The notes beneath the pieces were generated by a model that worked only from the letters and a program-made list of their open reading frames with translations, did no database searches and had not been told where the DNA came from. A stretch of 52,537 bases of DNA from Streptomyces zagrosensis (GTDB lineage Bacteria; Actinomycetota; Actinomycetes; Streptomycetales; Streptomycetaceae), in assembly GCF_014203645.1 (NCBI RefSeq), contig NZ_JACHJL010000031.1:1-52537 (forward strand), in the 5' to 3' direction. Shown piece after piece: positions 50,385 to 52,537 of the stretch; position 1 is the stretch's first letter; every line of letters starts with the position of its first letter. The position numbers were made by a program, and so were the translations under genes.

Positions 50385-51338
50385 GTGTCCGTCTACGTAG
50401 CCCACCGGCTCTTTGCCGCGCACGACCGCGCACTCGCTGCCGACCTCGCCGATCGACTCGCCGCGAAAGTCGGACCGGGTCGCGTCTTCCTGCCGTTCTG
50501 TGACACCGACGAGGAGGACCTGGTCGCCGAGGTCAAGGGGCGCCGCCTGTTCGAGCTGGACCGCGAACGCCTTGGCCGCCTCGACGCCATGGTCGCCATC
50601 CTGCACGGCCCGAGCCTTGACGACGGGGTCTGCATGGAGATCGGATACGCCGCTGCTTCGGGTGTCCCGGTCATCGTGCTCACCACCGACTTCCAGACCT
50701 ACTCGCTGACCGAGGCCGGCCCCCGCCTCGAATTCCCCGACCCCCTCCTCCAGGCCGTGGCCACACGCATCGTGCGCGTCACCAAGCTCGGACCACCAAC
50801 TCCCCCGCCGGCTCCGGCCCGGTCCCGCTTCCCGGGCTTCCAGGCGCGCAACGTTGCCCAGACGAATACGGCACTCGACGCGGCCGTCGACGCGCTGCTT
50901 GACCTCCCGGATGGCGCTCCCCGTCTCGTGGGTGCACCTGCCGTAATCGGCGCACCTGTCTACGTCGAAGCATCGCCGTACACGGCATGGGGTCGAGATC
51001 ATCTGGCCAAAGCATGCGTCGACGCTGGCCACACGGTGGTGGTGCCCCAGCGTTTCGCAGCGTCCGACCCGGTGGCAGGGGCCCTGGCTGACCTGACCGC
51101 GGTGTGCTCGGCTGCCCGGCTGCTGGCCGATGTCTCCGGCCCCGAAACGCCGCCGGGAACTGCCCTGCTCATCGGTGCGGCCGTGGCCAGCGGCGTAAGG
51201 ATCGCGGCCTTCCAACCGCGCCCGACGTTTACGCACGCCCATGGCCGCGAGCCCAACTGGCGGAACCTCATGATCCAGTACGCAACCGACGCCCACCTCG
51301 ACAACGGCGACGCCGTCCTGTCCTGGCTGACCTCGTGA
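50385..51338 (+). CDS. Nucleoside 2-deoxyribosyltransferase with a second, degenerate domain
   Basis: 317 residues from GTG 50385. The N-terminal domain (residues 1-130) is a nucleoside 2-deoxyribosyltransferase: FLPFCDTDEEDL, DAMVAILHGPSLDDGVCMEI with catalytic Glu85, and GYAAASGVPVIVL. A similar second domain follows from about 185 (VYVEASPYTAWGRDHLAKAC, TALLIGAAVASGVRIAAF) but lacks the equivalent Glu, so it is probably structural or substrate-binding. These enzymes swap bases on 2'-deoxyribose. Fusion to a decayed copy is unusual. Overlaps the next start by GTGA. Confidence 0.87.
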   Translation: MSVYVAHRLFAAHDRALAADLADRLAAKVGPGRVFLPFCDTDEEDLVAEVKGRRLFELDRERLGRLDAMVAILHGPSLDDGVCMEIGYAAASGVPVIVLTTDFQTYSLTEAGPRLEFPDPLLQAVATRIVRVTKLGPPTPPPAPARSRFPGFQARNVAQTNTALDAAVDALLDLPDGAPRLVGAPAVIGAPVYVEASPYTAWGRDHLAKACVDAGHTVVVPQRFAASDPVAGALADLTAVCSAARLLADVSGPETPPGTALLIGAAVASGVRIAAFQPRPTFTHAHGREPNWRNLMIQYATDAHLDNGDAVLSWLTS

Positions 51339-51826
51339 ACCTCGACGAGATCGCCGGCGAGTACCAGACGTTGGTCCTGGAAGGCTGCGACGGAGTCGGC
51401 AAGAGCACGCTCGGAGCACGCCTATCGACGCACCACGGCTTCGTCGTAGTGCACTCGCCGAAGACTCCCGACCACCTCGACCTGGCCAGCCGCTACAGGA
51501 ACATCCTTGCCGGAACCGGGCGCATCCTCTTCGACCGGTGCTTCATCAGCGAACTGGTCTACGGTCCTCTTCACCGGGGCCGGTCCCGGATCAACTGGAG
51601 CCAGGCGATCGACCTGGCCGAGAGCGTCATCGAGCGTTCCGGCGTGCTCGTCCACCTGACCGCGCCACCAGCCGTCATCCACCAGAGACTCCTCTCGCGC
51701 GACGGCGAGGGAGCCAGTCTGGAAGAGGTTTGCGCCCTGGTAACAGGTTACGAAAGGGTCTTCTCCACTCTTACCGACTACACCCGCGTGCTCGTCCTCG
51801 ACACCACGACGCTCGAACCTCCGTAG
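51335..51826 (+). CDS. P-loop (d)NMP-kinase-like protein
   Basis: 163 residues from GTG 51335. Walker A is EGCDGVGKST (residues 16-25). The LID/substrate motif DRCFISELVYGP (D66, R67) is that of thymidylate-kinase-like and phage deoxynucleotide kinases. VLVHLTAPPAVIHQRL is the typical strand-helix with the arginine finger region. At 163 residues it is shorter than standard Tmk (about 210). It probably phosphorylates a nucleoside monophosphate made by the upstream enzymes. Confidence 0.88.
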   Translation: MNLDEIAGEYQTLVLEGCDGVGKSTLGARLSTHHGFVVVHSPKTPDHLDLASRYRNILAGTGRILFDRCFISELVYGPLHRGRSRINWSQAIDLAESVIERSGVLVHLTAPPAVIHQRLLSRDGEGASLEEVCALVTGYERVFSTLTDYTRVLVLDTTTLEPP

Positions 51827-51915
51827 ACAGGGTGGCGGCCAGCCGAAGCCGACACACCGGCACACCGCTCCCGCTAGGCTTCGGAGGCACCTGCTGTACC
51901 GGCGCTGGAGGAGTC

Positions 51916-52221
51916 TTGGAGATCGGGTCCGCCCAGAAGCTCGCCTGGGAAAACAAGACCCTCAAGGGGTTCAACACCACGGACGTGGCCTTGGAGTTCG
52001 GCCTCCTCACCGCCGAGGTAGGCGAAGCATTCACCGCATGGCGCAAGGGGCTACCTGATTTCGGGGAAGAGCTGGCCGACGTCTTCCTCTACCTGACAGC
52101 CCTGGCCGAGATGAACGGCGTGGACCTGGACTCCGAGGTCGCCCGGAAGATCGAGAAGAACACGCGGCGTACGTACGAGCGAAACGAGCATGGGGCTCAG
52201 ATCCGGACGAGCGACGTCTAG
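51916..52221 (+). CDS. MazG-like nucleotide pyrophosphohydrolase
   Basis: 101 residues from TTG 51916 (GGAGGAG just upstream). The MazG core is clear: LEFGLLTAEVGEAFTAW (E34, E37), DFGEELADVFLYLTALAEMN (E51, E52, D55), and the final VARKIEKNTRRTYER. These four acidic residues bind magnesium in single-domain all-alpha NTP pyrophosphohydrolases. They convert NTP or dNTP to NMP and pyrophosphate. At the end of the operon it may remove the unmodified or unwanted triphosphate. Confidence 0.9.
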   Translation: MEIGSAQKLAWENKTLKGFNTTDVALEFGLLTAEVGEAFTAWRKGLPDFGEELADVFLYLTALAEMNGVDLDSEVARKIEKNTRRTYERNEHGAQIRTSDV

Positions 52222-52238
52222 AGTCTCCGCACTGAGCG

Positions 52239-52292
52239 ACGACGGCGGGCCCCCGACACCTTGAGTTCTAGTGGTCGGGGGCCCGCCGTCGT
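52239..52292. terminator. Strong terminator hairpin after the radical SAM operon
   Basis: A perfect 19-bp stem (52239-52257 with 52274-52292) with a 16-base loop begins 18 bases after the MazG stop. No T run, as usual in Streptomyces. Confidence 0.85.
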
Positions 52293-52353
52293 ACAGGTCA
52301 AGGTCGGCACATCGCTCGGTTGACGCCTCTAGGCGGCGAGGCCGTGACGCTCG

Positions 52354-52461
52354 CTTCTACCGTTCCTGCCTTTCCTCAAGCACGTCGCCAAGGCCCACCC
52401 GAGGGTGAAATTGCACGTGGTCGCCGACAACCACGCCACCCGTCCGTCACCTGCGGCGTAA
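52354..52461 (+). pseudogene. Decayed IS630-type transposase fragment
   Basis: A short open frame reads LPFLKHVAKAHPRVKLHVVA then DNHAT, the pre-catalytic DDE segment of IS630 transposases (F-L-x-x-V-A-x-A-x-P-x-V-x-L-H-x-V-x-D-N). It ends in TAA at 52459-52461, before the C-terminal blocks. Neither end of the element is visible. Same family as the element at the window start. Confidence 0.7.
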
Positions 52462-52537
52462 CGCGAACCGGACGCAGGACGAGCAGGCCAATGCGATCAA
52501 CGCCGTTTCCGGCCGGGCAACGATGACCCGCCGAGAG

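Noticed and set aside
50385..50780. TIR-like domain in the deoxyribosyltransferase (anti-phage NADase idea)
   Set aside because: The Glu85 motif and following helix fit the deoxyribosyltransferase family, and no TIR-type defence partner is adjacent.

Overview
The window looks like a high-GC actinomycete, almost certainly Streptomyces or a close relative. Codon third positions are GC-rich, GTG/TTG starts and ATGA stop/start overlaps are common, and many families are typical of that genus (WhiB-like, DUF317, DUF4913, DUF2637, DUF5999, MmyB-type XRE regulators, MAB_1171c-type membrane protein). No rRNA, tRNA or CRISPR array was recognised.

Layout. 1-323 is the right end of an IS630-family element. 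320-3660 holds a sigma-like ORF, a DUF91/NucS-like nuclease gene (frameshifted) and a convergent orphan DNA methyltransferase. 4158-28719 is a long, mostly plus-strand conjugation block: NlpC/P60 hydrolase, DUF6112-like pilin candidate, NTF2-like VirB8/TcpC-type protein, VirB6-like polytopic protein, PrgI/VirB3-like protein, VirB4 ATPase, VirD4-type coupling protein, a duplicated DnaB-N-domain protein, a C5-methyltransferase, and a tail of accessory genes ending with an excisionase-like HTH protein. 28790-31952 (minus) carries the mobilisation genes: zinc-ribbon protein, relaxase, MobC. 32054-36339 (minus) is a replication/maintenance operon: DUF2637, WhiB-like, DnaC-like ATPase, initiator-like protein with in-gene 7-bp iterons, and a coupled pair of small genes. 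36935 is a divergent XRE repressor candidate. Together this is a self-transmissible plasmid or integrative conjugative element. No intact integrase is present, only a C-terminal remnant inside the transfer operon.

37852-46277 is a regulatory/chromosome-like stretch: Nudix, MAB_1171c-type membrane protein, ImmA/IrrE protease, MmyB-type XRE, DUF5999, RsbW-type ATPase, SDR, and an XRE-TPR regulator. 46488-52221 is a compact seven-gene plus-strand operon: radical SAM enzyme, two-Cys racemase/maleate-isomerase-like protein, HhH-GPD glycosylase-like protein, PfkB kinase, duplicated nucleoside 2-deoxyribosyltransferase, dNMP-kinase-like P-loop protein and MazG. It ends in a 19-bp terminator hairpin and starts with a gene carrying a TTA codon at position 4. 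The gene content points to synthesis, phosphorylation and policing of a modified (deoxy)nucleotide. I know of no described pathway with this set, and it is the strongest candidate for a new system. A decayed IS630 fragment follows.

At least eight reading frames that look real are broken by single-base indels, mostly in homopolymer runs (2764, 14822, 18449, about 18779, about 19060, 22087, 22647, 25626, 27298). This needs a sequencing-quality check before any of these genes is called dead. Two of the breaks share the same 9-base context.
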